A stretch of DNA of 55,548 bases from DASYAE01 sp036501535 (GTDB lineage: Bacteria; Actinomycetota; Actinomycetes; Streptomycetales; Catenulisporaceae), in contig DASYAE010000175.1 in the NCBI GenBank assembly GCA_036501535.1, forward strand, positions 1 through 55,548, written 5' to 3'. Positions 1 through 8,630 of the stretch are shown here, piece after piece; position 1 is the stretch's first letter; every line of letters starts with the position of its first letter. Under the pieces are notes generated by a model. That model was not told the origin of the DNA. It worked only from the letters and a program-made list of their open reading frames with translations, and searched no databases. A program made the translations under genes and the position numbers.

Positions 1-251
1 TTCGCGGTGTCGCTGAAGGCAGACGTAGCAGCATCGGAAGCGGAACCCGACCAGGCTGACTGGAGCTGCGTGCTCCCGTTGGTCACCGACGTGTGCACTT
101 GCTGCAGCTGTTGGATGGCCGCCTTGTAGCCCGCGATCTGGCTGTCGATCGCGTCCGGGACCGTCTCGAGGACCTGTCCCTGCTGCTTGGCCCAGGCAAC
201 GCCGCCGTTCTGCTGGACCACACCCTCGTTGAACGGAGCACTACCAGACAT
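1..251 (-). CDS. WXG100 family protein (C-terminus cut by window edge)
   Basis: WXG100 proteins are about 100-residue helical hairpins exported by the type VII (ESX) system or acting as toxin-partner domains. The first 83 residues are visible, starting from ATG at 251 with a good GGGAGGGA ribosome site about 10 nt upstream. The hallmark W-x-G turn is at residues 67-69 (WSG), preceded by a long amphipathic helix rich in Gln and Ala (residues 20-60) and followed by the start of a second helix (ASDAATSAF). No ESX core gene is visible, but the downstream side lies outside the window. Family assignment is firm; the substrate or partner role is inference. Confidence 0.85.
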   Translation of the reverse strand, partial: MSGSAPFNEGVVQQNGGVAWAKQQGQVLETVPDAIDSQIAGYKAAIQQLQQVHTSVTNGSTQLQSAWSGSASDAATSAFSDTA

Positions 252-444
252 AACAGTCGTCCCTCCCCGCGATCTTGGCAGCACGCAGCGCCGCGTGCCC
301 CGTGCACGAAAACTCAGTACCGCAGGGTACCTACTCCAGGCACCCTTCGCTAGCGGAGCGCCCCGGTTTACGCCCTGATAAGTACTCTAGCGCGTTTAGC
401 GGTACCGCTGTAGGGTCCGAAAACCGCCAGAGACCTGGCGCGGT

Positions 445-466
445 GTGAGGCAGACTCGTATGCATG
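445..466 (+). promoter_or_regulatory. leaderless promoter of ada-alkA
   Basis: A -10-like hexamer CAGACT (451-456) lies exactly 7 nt before the ATG at 464, with no convincing ribosome site. The 16-bp stretch 445-460 is 15/16 identical, at the same distance from the start codon, to the one before the sigma factor gene at 35601. No clear TTGACA-type -35 is seen. Confidence 0.5.
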
Positions 467-2314
467 TCCGCGATCAAGCCGCAGTCTGTGAAGTCTCAGC
501 GTCGGGAGCGGGGCCAGGTCGGTCGCTCCGCGGCAGTGAAGCGCGAGTTGGGCGCGGTTAACGCGCGCGATCCCAGGTATCTTGCGGTCTCGGCCCGGGA
601 CCGGCGGTTTGACGGGCTGTTCTATACCGCGGTCACGAGCACGGGCATCTACTGTCGGCCGATCTGTCCGGCGCGCACGCCGAAGCCGGAGAACGTGCGG
701 TTCTATCCGACCAGGGCTGCTGCTGAGGCCGCGGGGTTCCGGGCCTGCCTGCGGTGTCGGCCGTATCTTGCGCCTGAGCTCGAGTCTGGCTCTGAGGCTG
801 AGCCGGATGAGCGCGCGGCCCTGAGCACTCGCCGGGATTCCAGCGGTGGGTCGGTTTTGGGGGAGCGGACGCTGGCTGACGAGGCGTTGAAGCTGATCAC
901 GGCGGGGGCGCTGGACGGGGCGGATGGGCCGACTGCGGTCGAGTCGCTGGCGCAGTCGCTGCATATCAGCTCGCGGCATCTGCGGCGGGTGATGGCCGTG
1001 GAGGTCGGCGCCGGGCCGCTTGCGGTCGCTCGGACCCGGCGGATCCAGACTGCGCGCACGTTGCTCGAGACGACCGAAATGCCGGTCACGGATGTCGCTT
1101 TTGCGGCCGGGTTCGGGTCGGTGCGCCAGTTCAACGACACGTTCCGGGCGGCGTTCGGACGTACGCCGACGAGGTTTCGCAGTGATACGACGGCAACGAC
1201 GGCACCAGTGGTTGATGCTGATGCCGGCGATGGCTACGCGACGGCGGGGACTGGCGCGCTGACGCTGCGGTCCGGGCATCGTGGGCAGGTCGATCTGCGT
1301 CATCTGGTCTCGTGGTTTTCCGGGCGCGCGATGGACGGGGTCGAGGAGGTGACCGGGCCGGCGAGTTATCGGCGGACGGTGCGGTTGCCTGGTGGGTATG
1401 CCGTGATCGGGTTTGGGCCGGGCAGTAGCTATGGCACCCATGACAGCTCTGACAGCTATGGCGCGGGTGCCGGGACAGGTACCGTTGCGGCGGATGCTGG
1501 GCGCGGCTATGTCACGCTGGCGATCGATCCGGATCTGATTCACGACCTCGGAGCGGGGATCGAGCTGTGCCGGGGGCTGCTCGACCTGGACGCCGACATC
1601 GAGGCGATCGACGGCGTGCTCGCGGCCGATTCCGCTCTTGCGCCGCTGGTGAGTTTGCGGCCGGGGCTGCGAATTCCCGGCGTCGTGGACGGGTTCGAGA
1701 TGGCGGTCCGGGCGGTGTTGGGGCAGCAGGTCTCGGTGGCGGCGGCGCGGACCTTTGCGACGCGGCTGGTTGCCCGCCATGGGGATGTCTATGCCGCGCA
1801 TGGCACCTTGACGCGGCTGTTTCCGACGGCCGGGCAGCTTGTTGACGCCGATCTGGATGGGCTGGGCCTGACCGGGTCCCGCATTCGGTCCATTCGGGCC
1901 CTGGCCGAGGCGGTGGCTTCGGGTGGGCTGGCGTTGGACCGACGGGGGGATCGCGCGGCGACTCGTGCGGGGCTGCTCGCGTTGCCGGGGATCGGGCCGT
2001 GGACCGTGGACTATCTGGCCATGCGCGCGCTCGGCGATCCGGATGCGTTCCCGATCGGCGACCTGGTGCTGCGTCAGTCGGCGGTCCGGCTCGGATTGCC
2101 GCAGGGGGAGAAGCAGCTGCTTGCTTACGCCGAGCGGTGGCGGCCCTGGCGTGCGTATGCGGCGATTCACCTTTGGGCCGACCAGAACGCTCACAACGTT
2201 GCTACGGCCGGCGTGAAGCCTAGGGCGGTCAAGGTGGCAAAGGCAGCAGCCGAGACTGAGCGCACGCATAAGAGCACGCACACGAGGACGAGTTCAGGAG
2301 CGAAGGACGCGTGA
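464..2314 (+). CDS. Ada-AlkA fusion: Ada zinc/AraC regulator plus DNA-3-methyladenine glycosylase II
   Basis: Alkylation-damage sensor and base-excision enzyme in one chain (616 aa). Residues about 40-100 are the Ada N-terminal domain with the four zinc cysteines C64, C68, C95 and C98; the first is the expected methyl-phosphotriester acceptor. Residues about 130-240 are an AraC-type double HTH. Residues about 270-590 are the AlkA fold, with the helix-hairpin-helix LPGIGPWT and the catalytic Asp at about residue 533 (in IGDLVLRQ). The O6-methylguanine transferase domain of E. coli Ada is absent; that activity is supplied by the next gene, which overlaps the stop codon by one base. Probably self-regulated by methylation of C64. 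The basic, low-complexity C-terminal tail is unassigned. Confidence 0.93.
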   Translation: MSAIKPQSVKSQRRERGQVGRSAAVKRELGAVNARDPRYLAVSARDRRFDGLFYTAVTSTGIYCRPICPARTPKPENVRFYPTRAAAEAAGFRACLRCRPYLAPELESGSEAEPDERAALSTRRDSSGGSVLGERTLADEALKLITAGALDGADGPTAVESLAQSLHISSRHLRRVMAVEVGAGPLAVARTRRIQTARTLLETTEMPVTDVAFAAGFGSVRQFNDTFRAAFGRTPTRFRSDTTATTAPVVDADAGDGYATAGTGALTLRSGHRGQVDLRHLVSWFSGRAMDGVEEVTGPASYRRTVRLPGGYAVIGFGPGSSYGTHDSSDSYGAGAGTGTVAADAGRGYVTLAIDPDLIHDLGAGIELCRGLLDLDADIEAIDGVLAADSALAPLVSLRPGLRIPGVVDGFEMAVRAVLGQQVSVAAARTFATRLVARHGDVYAAHGTLTRLFPTAGQLVDADLDGLGLTGSRIRSIRALAEAVASGGLALDRRGDRAATRAGLLALPGIGPWTVDYLAMRALGDPDAFPIGDLVLRQSAVRLGLPQGEKQLLAYAERWRPWRAYAAIHLWADQNAHNVATAGVKPRAVKVAKAAAETERTHKSTHTRTSSGAKDA

Positions 2315-2904
2315 TGGGAACCGTGACGAAGAAGACTGGGAACTCCGCGACGCAGGCTCACTCGTTGGCCGTACGCCAGATGGAGACTCCGCTCGGGACG
2401 TTCACTCTGCTGGTGGACGGCGATGCGGTGCGCGGCGCCGGGTTCACTGCGGATGTCGACGAGATGATCCGCATTGCGGGCGTCGATGCTGCGAGCGTGC
2501 GGCGTGATGGACGATCGGTCGACGACAGCCACCCCGCTATCGCGGCGGTGCAGGCCTATTTCGAGGGCGATCTGCGGGCGGTCGACAAGGTGGCGGTCAT
2601 CGATCGGCCGCGCGTCGGGCCGTTCACCAAGGCGGCTCGGGAGGCGCTGCGGGCGATCCCGCCCGGCACGACCCTGAGTTACACGCAGCTCGCCGCTGAG
2701 GCGGGGAATGTTCGGGCGGTGCGGGCTGCGGGTGCGGCGTGCGCGTCGAATCCTGTGGCGCTCATCGTGCCGTGCCATCGCGTGGTGCGTACCGATGGAT
2801 CGCTCAGCGGCTACCTCTACGGCCTCGAAATCAAGCAGCGGCTGCTGGACTATGAGGCGGCGGGCGTTAGGCATGGTGCTGACGCGGGGGAGAAGGAGAA
2901 GTAG
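2314..2904 (+). CDS. ogt: methylated-DNA--protein-cysteine methyltransferase
   Basis: Suicide repair protein that moves the methyl group from O6-methylguanine (and O4-methylthymine) to its own cysteine. It has the canonical VPCHRV motif with acceptor C154, the Arg-finger/HTH region around residues 110-150, and an N-terminal RNase H-like half. ATG at 2314 is chosen because AAGGA lies 6 nt upstream and it gives a one-base overlap with the ada-alkA stop (TGATG); an in-frame GTG 3 nt earlier is possible. Co-transcription and translational coupling with ada-alkA imply a single alkylation response. A second ogt copy lies at 14871-15398. Confidence 0.95.
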   Translation: MGTVTKKTGNSATQAHSLAVRQMETPLGTFTLLVDGDAVRGAGFTADVDEMIRIAGVDAASVRRDGRSVDDSHPAIAAVQAYFEGDLRAVDKVAVIDRPRVGPFTKAAREALRAIPPGTTLSYTQLAAEAGNVRAVRAAGAACASNPVALIVPCHRVVRTDGSLSGYLYGLEIKQRLLDYEAAGVRHGADAGEKEK

Positions 2905-2961
2905 GCAGGTGGGCATCCGGCGGAGGGAGCGGGGGCGCCTGGTCATGGTCGTGACCTCGGC

Positions 2962-2994
2962 GTGTTGGTGGCTGCCCATAAACTTGATCGGGTG
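2962..2994 (+). promoter_or_regulatory. leaderless, PafBC/RecA-ND-like promoter of the HAD gene
   Basis: TAAACT (2979-2984) stands exactly 7 nt before the GTG at 2992. GTGTTGGTG (2962-2970) lies exactly 8 nt upstream of it and matches 7 of 9 positions of the mycobacterial RecA-independent DNA-damage promoter TTGTCRGTG-N8-TANNNT (recognised through PafBC). Confidence 0.45.
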
Positions 2995-3651
2995 ATCAGA
3001 CACATCGTGTGGGACTGGAACGGCACCCTGTTCGACGACCAGGACCTGGTCGTCGCGACGACGAACTTCTCCCTGCGCTCGATCGGGATCGACCGGGAGA
3101 CGACGTATGCCGAGTACCGGCTGCAGTACCGGCGGCCGTTGAGCGAGTTCTACCGGCTCATCGCGGGGCGCGCGGTCGGCGATCACGAATGGGTGCTTCT
3201 CGATGCGGCGTTCGGCCAGTATTACGACTCGCACCGGTCCGAGTACAACCTGCACCGCGACGCGTTGGCGGCGATGGACGCGTGGGCGCCGCGCGGTCAG
3301 TCGCTGCTCTCGATGTACGGACACGACAAGCTCACCGAGCATCTCGGCGAGCTCGGGATCACGGCGCGCTTCAGCCTGATAGACGGGCGGCCTCCGGCTT
3401 TGGACCTCGGGCCGAAGGCGAAGTATCTGGCCGCGCACATGATGCGGCTGCGTGCCGCGGATCCGACGCTCGAGCCGGATCAGGTCGCCATTGTCGGGGA
3501 CTGCATCGACGATGCGCAGGCCGCGCTGGGAAACGGCGCTACGGCGGTGCTCTTCAGCGGCGGGACCACGGATCGCGCGGTGCTGGAGGCCGCGGGCCTG
3601 CCGGTGGTCGATACGCTCATCGAAGCGGTGAACGTGCTTTCAGCGCTGTGA
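2992..3651 (+). CDS. HAD-superfamily hydrolase
   Basis: Haloacid-dehalogenase-type phosphatase (219 aa). Motif I is DWNGTLFDD near the N-terminus, with the nucleophile Asp first and the acid/base Asp replaced by Asn (DWN rather than DxD); motif IV is VGDCIDD near residue 170. The cap lies between. Start GTG 2992 is preferred over GTG 2962 because it places motif I where the family has it and fits a leaderless promoter. The DxN variant weakens the prediction of phosphatase activity; substrate unknown. It follows the alkylation-repair pair after an 87-nt gap with its own DNA-damage-type promoter. The 3' end overlaps the convergent membrane gene by 35 bp. Confidence 0.85.
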   Translation: MIRHIVWDWNGTLFDDQDLVVATTNFSLRSIGIDRETTYAEYRLQYRRPLSEFYRLIAGRAVGDHEWVLLDAAFGQYYDSHRSEYNLHRDALAAMDAWAPRGQSLLSMYGHDKLTEHLGELGITARFSLIDGRPPALDLGPKAKYLAAHMMRLRAADPTLEPDQVAIVGDCIDDAQAALGNGATAVLFSGGTTDRAVLEAAGLPVVDTLIEAVNVLSAL

Positions 3652-4339
3652 GCACCGTGGCCGGGCGGCGCCAGTCGAGCGCGCTGCGGTCGATCCGGCT
3701 CCAGAACGGTGCGCCGATCACGAGTGCTCCCGCCGTGGCGAGCACGACCGTTGCGATGATGGCTCCGAGCCAGTCGGCCTGACTCGCTGCGAGCATCGCG
3801 CGCAGCGGCGACTGCTGCGGGAGGACCCCCTTCAGCAGCGGTGTGGCTAACGGAATGGCTACCGCGCCGAGGAGCGCTCCGAGCGACGCGCATACCGCGG
3901 TGCGTACTGCTGCGACGCGGCGTGCAGCCTTCTGCTCGGCGCCGGCCTGCCAGAGCGCCTTCGAGGTAGTCGTTCGCTGCTCCCGCGCGCGGGACGCGGC
4001 CAAAACGGTGGCCACAGTGCCGGGCGCTGCGGCGCAGGCCAGCGCGAAGAACGCACCGCCGCCGACCGACTTGTCCGGGGCGGCGAGCCAGAGCGCGCAC
4101 GGCAGCGCCGCCACGGCGGTTGACCAGAAGATCCGCAGCGCGTCGCGGCGCGCAGCGCCGCTGGCCGGCCAGGCGATCCGGGAGGCGAGCCGGACCTTCG
4201 ACCGCAGCGGGAAGGCTCGCGCTGCCGAGTCGGCGGCGCTGCCGCGCTTGTCCGGGGTCGGGTCGGCGGCCGGCTCGGGGGCGGCGGCGGGCGGCTGGCC
4301 CAGGACGCGAATGTTGACGTCGGGGGTGGGCTCGTTCAT
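3617..4339 (-). CDS. membrane protein, putative ABC transporter permease partner
   Basis: 240-residue integral membrane protein with no strong family match by eye. The N-terminal 60 residues are acidic/Pro-Ala rich and cytoplasmic-looking. Four hydrophobic segments follow, arranged as two hairpins: residues about 80-125 and about 155-220. The start codon overlaps the stop of the upstream ATPase gene (ATGA, 4336-4339), the usual sign of an ATPase/permease pair. Four helices is small for a permease, so it may function as a dimer or be a non-transporting regulator. It carries one rare TTA leucine codon (3848-3850). Function inferred from context only. Confidence 0.6.
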   Translation of the reverse strand: MNEPTPDVNIRVLGQPPAAAPEPAADPTPDKRGSAADSAARAFPLRSKVRLASRIAWPASGAARRDALRIFWSTAVAALPCALWLAAPDKSVGGGAFFALACAAAPGTVATVLAASRAREQRTTTSKALWQAGAEQKAARRVAAVRTAVCASLGALLGAVAIPLATPLLKGVLPQQSPLRAMLAASQADWLGAIIATVVLATAGALVIGAPFWSRIDRSALDWRRPATVLTALKARSPLR

Positions 4340-5052
4340 CGGCGGGATCCGACGGTCTTGGTGCTGCTGGGCAGCGGCTCTGCCGATGTGCGGCCCTCCT
4401 TCAGGTGCACCGTGCGATCGCACTGCTTCGCCGCGGTCTCGTGCGCGGTGAACACGACGATTGCGGTGCCGTGCGAATGTGCGACGGACTGCAGCACGCG
4501 CCCCGCGTGATCGATGTCCGAGTCGGACATGCCGTCGAACGGCTCATCGGCGAGGAGGACCAGCGGCTCGTTGACCATGGCCCGGGCCAGTGCGCCGCGC
4601 CGTGCGATAGGCACCGGCAGCTCACCAGGCCGCAGGTGTGCGTGAGTACCCAGTTCGAACCGCTCCAGCCAGGTGTGCGCGCGGCGTTCCGCCTCGGGCG
4701 GCCGGATGCCGCGGAACAGCAGCGGCAGCGCGGTGTTCTGAGCGAGCGTCAACTCGGCGACCAGGACCGCGTCCTGGTGCACCAGGCCGTGGTGCTTGAG
4801 GCGGAATGCGTACTTCTGCGCGGTGCTCTGCAGGTGAACCGGCTTCCCGTTGATCCACACGGAGCCCCCGGCTGCGTCCCGCTCCCCGGACAGGCATGCC
4901 ATGAGCACAGACTTGCCCGCGCCGGCCGGCCCGAGCACGGCGACCGTCTCGCTCGCGCCGACCGCCAGCGAGACCTGCTGCAGCACCGATCCGTCGGCCG
5001 GATAGACCAGGCCGCGCGCGTCGAGCACGGGATTGTCGGATGGAAGGCTCAC
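4336..5052 (-). CDS. ABC transporter ATP-binding protein with degenerate signature motif
   Basis: 238-residue ATPase. Walker A is GPAGAGKS (41-48), the Q-loop Gln is Q93, Walker B is LVLLADE (about 165-170) followed by a D-loop, and the switch His is H204 (FTAHE). The size and layout match the LolD/MacB/FtsE-like export group. The signature LSGGQ is replaced by LPVPI at 145-149, although surrounding PGE and ARAMVNEP residues are conserved. GTG start at 5052 with GGGGAGGA 7 nt upstream. It overlaps the membrane protein gene downstream, so the two form a transporter pair. ATP hydrolysis may be impaired or need a partner. Confidence 0.85.
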   Translation of the reverse strand: MSLPSDNPVLDARGLVYPADGSVLQQVSLAVGASETVAVLGPAGAGKSVLMACLSGERDAAGGSVWINGKPVHLQSTAQKYAFRLKHHGLVHQDAVLVAELTLAQNTALPLLFRGIRPPEAERRAHTWLERFELGTHAHLRPGELPVPIARRGALARAMVNEPLVLLADEPFDGMSDSDIDHAGRVLQSVAHSHGTAIVVFTAHETAAKQCDRTVHLKEGRTSAEPLPSSTKTVGSRR

Positions 5053-5172
5053 GGCGCTGATCCTCCCCCTGGCGTAACGGGGCGAAGCAGGAATTCCGCC
5101 TAATTCATCCGATCTGGCGATCAGTTGCCTATTGCTCCGAAGGGTGATCGGTGCAAGGTCGGCAGTGCTGGA

Positions 5173-6585
5173 TCAGTTGCCGAGGAAGCGGCTGAAGAAC
5201 GCGGCCCGGCGCGAGGGTCTGCCGGTCCTGGCCTCGACCGCGTCGGCGGTGCTCATCATGCGCAGGCCGATGTTCGCGCCGATCCACCGGCTGGGCTCGA
5301 CGCCCCAGCGCGGGGAGCGGTGGTTCACCCAGGGGAGCGCGGTCAGCTCCGTCTCCTCACCGCGCAGAAGGTCCGCAAGAGTGCGCCCGGCCAGATTGGA
5401 GGCGCCGACGCCGTCACCCACATAGCCCCCGGCCCAGGCGAGCTTGGCCGTCCGGTCGATACCGACCGACGCGAACCAGTCGCGCGGGATGCCTAACGCG
5501 CCACCCCACGTATGGGTCACCTGATAGCCCTTCAGCACCGGGAACAGCTCGTCGAGGACCCGTTTGAGCTCGGCGTGCACCGCGGGCTCGCGATCGAAGC
5601 GGGCTCGGATGGCCGAGCCGTAGTGGTACGGCGCGCCGCGGCCGCCGAACGCGAGCCGGCCGTCCGCGGTGCGCTGGCCGTAGATGATGAGGTGCCGGAA
5701 GTCGCTGAAGGTCTGACGCCGGGTCAGCCCGATCTGCGACCAGACCACGTCCGGCAGCGGCTCGGTGGCGAGCATGAGCGAGTAGACCGGGACCAGTGCG
5801 CGCTTGAAGCCGTGGATGGAGGGCGTATATCCCTCCGTCGCGCGGACCACCATCGCTGCGCTTACTGTGCCTTGCGCGGTTATTGCGCGCCCATCGCGGA
5901 TCTCGCTGACCGCCGTGCCCTCGAAGATCTGCACGCCGAGCCGCTCGACCGTCTCGGCCAGGCCGCGGACGAGCCGCGCGGGGTGGATCGTAGCGCAGTG
6001 CGGCGTGTAGGTCGCGCCAAGCAACTCGGTCGCGTTCAGCTCGGCCGCCGCCTCCTTCGCGGACAGCAGGCGCAGATCCTCCTCGCCGAAGCCGAAGGAC
6101 CTGCTCTCCTCCACCTCCGCGCGGGCCCGGTCGAGCTGGAGCGCGGTGCGGGCGGCGACGATCGTGCCGCCCTTGGCGAAGTGGCAGTCGATCCGCTCGG
6201 CCGCGGCGACCCGGCCGACCTCGTCGACGGTGGCGTTCAGCGCGCGCTGCAGTGCCGTCGCCGCGGCCCGCGAGCCGGCCGTCCTGGCCACCTTCGCCAG
6301 GCTGGCCGGGAAGATCGCCGAGCACCAGCCGCCGTTGCGGCCCGAAGCGCCGAACCCGGCGATCCGGGCCTCCAGCACCGCGATACGCAGCGCCGGATCA
6401 GCCTTCTTCAGGTAATAGGCCGTCCACAGCCCGGTGTAGCCGGCGCCGACGATCGCGATGTCCACGCTCAGATCACCGCTCAGGTCACCGCGCAGCGCCG
6501 GGCGCGGGTCCAGGGCGCCCGGCACCGAGTCGTGCCAGAACGACAGGCCGCGGAACACGGTGTCGGACTCGGCTGCGTACGACAT
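5173..6585 (-). CDS. FAD-dependent amine oxidoreductase (DAO family, PuuB-like)
   Basis: 470-residue flavoprotein of the D-amino-acid-oxidase superfamily. The Rossmann dinucleotide motif GAGYTGLWTA is at about residue 47, the GASGRNGGW stretch typical of gamma-glutamylputrescine/glycine oxidases follows, and a C-terminal GxxxxG motif (GYVGDGVGASNLAG) binds FAD. It probably oxidises a primary or secondary amine to an aldehyde plus H2O2. The gene is 30 bp downstream of a class III aminotransferase and near an aldehyde dehydrogenase, the usual company of polyamine degradation genes in streptomycetes. A rare TTA codon sits at residue 364. The exact substrate is inferred. Confidence 0.85.
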   Translation of the reverse strand: MSYAAESDTVFRGLSFWHDSVPGALDPRPALRGDLSGDLSVDIAIVGAGYTGLWTAYYLKKADPALRIAVLEARIAGFGASGRNGGWCSAIFPASLAKVARTAGSRAAATALQRALNATVDEVGRVAAAERIDCHFAKGGTIVAARTALQLDRARAEVEESRSFGFGEEDLRLLSAKEAAAELNATELLGATYTPHCATIHPARLVRGLAETVERLGVQIFEGTAVSEIRDGRAITAQGTVSAAMVVRATEGYTPSIHGFKRALVPVYSLMLATEPLPDVVWSQIGLTRRQTFSDFRHLIIYGQRTADGRLAFGGRGAPYHYGSAIRARFDREPAVHAELKRVLDELFPVLKGYQVTHTWGGALGIPRDWFASVGIDRTAKLAWAGGYVGDGVGASNLAGRTLADLLRGEETELTALPWVNHRSPRWGVEPSRWIGANIGLRMMSTADAVEARTGRPSRRAAFFSRFLGN

Positions 6586-6615
6586 CTGCTCGGAATCTGC
6601 TCGGCTCGGCCGGGC

Positions 6616-7992
6616 CTACAGCTGGGCCCACGCCTCGGTGAGCACCGAGCGCAGGATCTGCTCGATCTCGTCGAACGTCGCCTGGTCCGAGATCAGCGGC
6701 GGGGCCAGCTGCACCACCGGGTCGCCGCGGTCGTCCGCGCGGCAGTACAGGCCGTTGTCGAACAGCGCCTTGGACAGGAAGCCGTAGAGCACCCGCTCGC
6801 ACTCGTCGGTGCTCAGCGTCTCCCTGGTCGCCTTTTCCTTGACCAGCTCGATGCCGTAGAAGAAGCCGTTGCCGCGCACGTCGCCGACGATAGGCAGGTC
6901 GTGCAGCTTCTGCAGGGTGTTCAGGAACGCCGCCTCGTTGTCCAGCACGTGCTGGTTGAGGCCCTCGCGCTCGAAGATGTCCAGGTTCGCCATGCCGACC
7001 GCGGCCGAGACCGGGTGCCCGCCGAAGGTGTAGCCGTGCAGGAAGGTGTTGTCCGCCTGGTAGAAGGGCTCGGCGAGGCGGTCCGAGATCAGGCAGGCGC
7101 CGATCGGCGAGTAGCCGGAGGTCATGCCCTTCGCGCAGGTGATCATGTCCGGCACGTAGTCGAACTTGTCGCAGGCGAAGAACTTGCCGAGCCGGCCGAA
7201 GGCGCAGATCACCTCGTCCGAGACGAGCAGCACGTCGTACTTGTCGCAGATCTCGCGCACCCGCCGGAAGTATCCGGGCGGCGGCGGGAAGCAGCCGCCG
7301 GCGTTCTGCACCGGCTCGAGGAACACCGCGGCGACCGTCTCCGGGCCCTCGAACAGGATCTGCTGCTCGATCTGGTCCGCGGCCCAGCGGCCGAAGGCCT
7401 CGATGTCCTCGCCCAGCGCCGGCACGCCGGAGATCTCGGCGGCCCGGTAGAAGTTCGTGTTGGGCACCTTGTGCGCGCCCGGCACCAGCGGCTCGAACGG
7501 GGCCTTGAGCGCGGGCAGCCCGGTGATCGACAGGGCGCCCTGCGGGGTGCCGTGATAGGCCACGGCGCGCGAGATGACCTTGTACTTGGTCGGCTGGCCG
7601 GTCAGCTTGAAGTACTGCTTGGCCAGCTTCCAGGCGGTCTCCACCGCCTCGCCGCCGCCGGTGGTGAAGAACACCTTGTTCAGGTCGCCCGGCGCGTATC
7701 CGGCCAGCCGCTCGGCCAGCTCGACGGCCTTGGGGTGCGCGTACGACCAGATCGGGAAGAAGGCGAGCTCCTGAGCCTGCTTGTAGGCGGCCTCGGCCAG
7801 CTCGGCCCGGCCGTGCCCGGCCTGGACCACGAACAGGCCGGACAGGCCGTCGAGGTACCTGCGGCCGTTCGTGTCGTAGATGTAGGTGCCCTCGCCGCGC
7901 ACGATCGTCGGGACCGGCGCCTCCCGGTAGGAGGACATCCGGGTGAAGTGCATCCACAGGTGGTCGTAGGCGGTGCTCGACTGGTCAGTCAT
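6616..7992 (-). CDS. class III aminotransferase (putrescine/omega-amino acid type)
   Basis: 458-residue PLP enzyme of fold type I. The PLP-binding lysine is K288 in CAKGMTSGY; SDEVICAFGRLG is the usual Asp motif, and TTGGGEAVETAWKLA the phosphate-binding stretch. Family members convert diamines or omega-amino acids with pyruvate or 2-oxoglutarate to aldehydes. Next to a gamma-aminobutyraldehyde dehydrogenase-like gene, a putrescine-to-4-aminobutyraldehyde step is the best guess. ATG at 7992 overlaps the stop of the Lrp gene (ATGA), so regulator, aminotransferase and FAD oxidase form one transcript. Confidence 0.9.
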   Translation of the reverse strand: MTDQSSTAYDHLWMHFTRMSSYREAPVPTIVRGEGTYIYDTNGRRYLDGLSGLFVVQAGHGRAELAEAAYKQAQELAFFPIWSYAHPKAVELAERLAGYAPGDLNKVFFTTGGGEAVETAWKLAKQYFKLTGQPTKYKVISRAVAYHGTPQGALSITGLPALKAPFEPLVPGAHKVPNTNFYRAAEISGVPALGEDIEAFGRWAADQIEQQILFEGPETVAAVFLEPVQNAGGCFPPPPGYFRRVREICDKYDVLLVSDEVICAFGRLGKFFACDKFDYVPDMITCAKGMTSGYSPIGACLISDRLAEPFYQADNTFLHGYTFGGHPVSAAVGMANLDIFEREGLNQHVLDNEAAFLNTLQKLHDLPIVGDVRGNGFFYGIELVKEKATRETLSTDECERVLYGFLSKALFDNGLYCRADDRGDPVVQLAPPLISDQATFDEIEQILRSVLTEAWAQL

Positions 7993-8630
7993 CTCGTGCC
8001 CCAGGTGTATGTCTGTTTGTGGAGCTTCAGGTAGACGAAGCTCTCGGTGCTTCTCACTTGCGGGATCGCCCGGATTCCCTTGTTGATGATGGCCAGCAGC
8101 TGGTCGTCGTCCTCTGCGACGACCTCGGCCACCAGGTCGAAGGAGCCGGCCGTGGCCACCACGTAGGTGACCTCCGGCATCGCCGAGAGGGCTTCGGCGA
8201 CCGGCTCTATGTCACCCTCGCACCGCACCCCGATCATCGCCTCCCGGTTGAACCCGACGGTCAGCGGGTCGGTGACCGCGACGATCTGGATCACGCCGGT
8301 CTCCTGCAGCCGCTGGACCCGCTGGCGCACCGCAGCCTCGGACAGGCCCACGGCCTTGCCGATGGTCGCGTACGCCATGCGCCCGTCGCGCTGCAGCTGC
8401 TCGATGATCGCCTTGGAGAGCGAGTCGAGCGCCGGGGCGGCTTTCCGGCGCGAGCGTACCGCGGACTGGCCGCGCTGTTCCTCGCCTTCGGCCTGGGTCG
8501 TCGCAGCGCTCTCGGGCGGTCGGTCGCCGGAGCCGCCGTTCGCGCCGTTCCCGGCGGCCGGGCCGCTGCGCCGTCCGCCGGCCGCCAGCTCCGGACCCGG
8601 CACCGCCTCGTTCGACACTCCACTCATCAT
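7989..8630 (-). CDS. Lrp/AsnC-family transcriptional regulator
   Basis: 213 residues from ATG 8630 (an ATG 3 nt on is also possible). An unusual Gly/Ala/charged N-terminal extension of about 65 residues is followed by the winged HTH (AYATIGKAVGLSEAAVRQRVQRL) and an alpha/beta RAM ligand-binding domain ending SFVYLKLHKQTYTWGTR, very like regulators that sit in actinobacterial polyamine/GABA operons. It likely senses an amine or amino acid and controls its own operon and the divergent aldehyde dehydrogenase gene 260 bp away. The long upstream open frame to 8885 is judged non-coding because it runs across the whole divergent promoter region. Confidence 0.9.
   Translation of the reverse strand: MMSGVSNEAVPGPELAAGGRRSGPAAGNGANGGSGDRPPESAATTQAEGEEQRGQSAVRSRRKAAPALDSLSKAIIEQLQRDGRMAYATIGKAVGLSEAAVRQRVQRLQETGVIQIVAVTDPLTVGFNREAMIGVRCEGDIEPVAEALSAMPEVTYVVATAGSFDLVAEVVAEDDDQLLAIINKGIRAIPQVRSTESFVYLKLHKQTYTWGTR

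Noticed and set aside
368..2281. 637-codon open frame antisense to ada-alkA
   Set aside because: Arg/Pro-rich low-complexity translation with no domain; a high-GC shadow of the real gene.
5512..8034. 840-codon plus-strand frame across the FAD oxidase and aminotransferase
   Set aside because: Mirror of two well-supported enzymes on the other strand; no recognisable domain.
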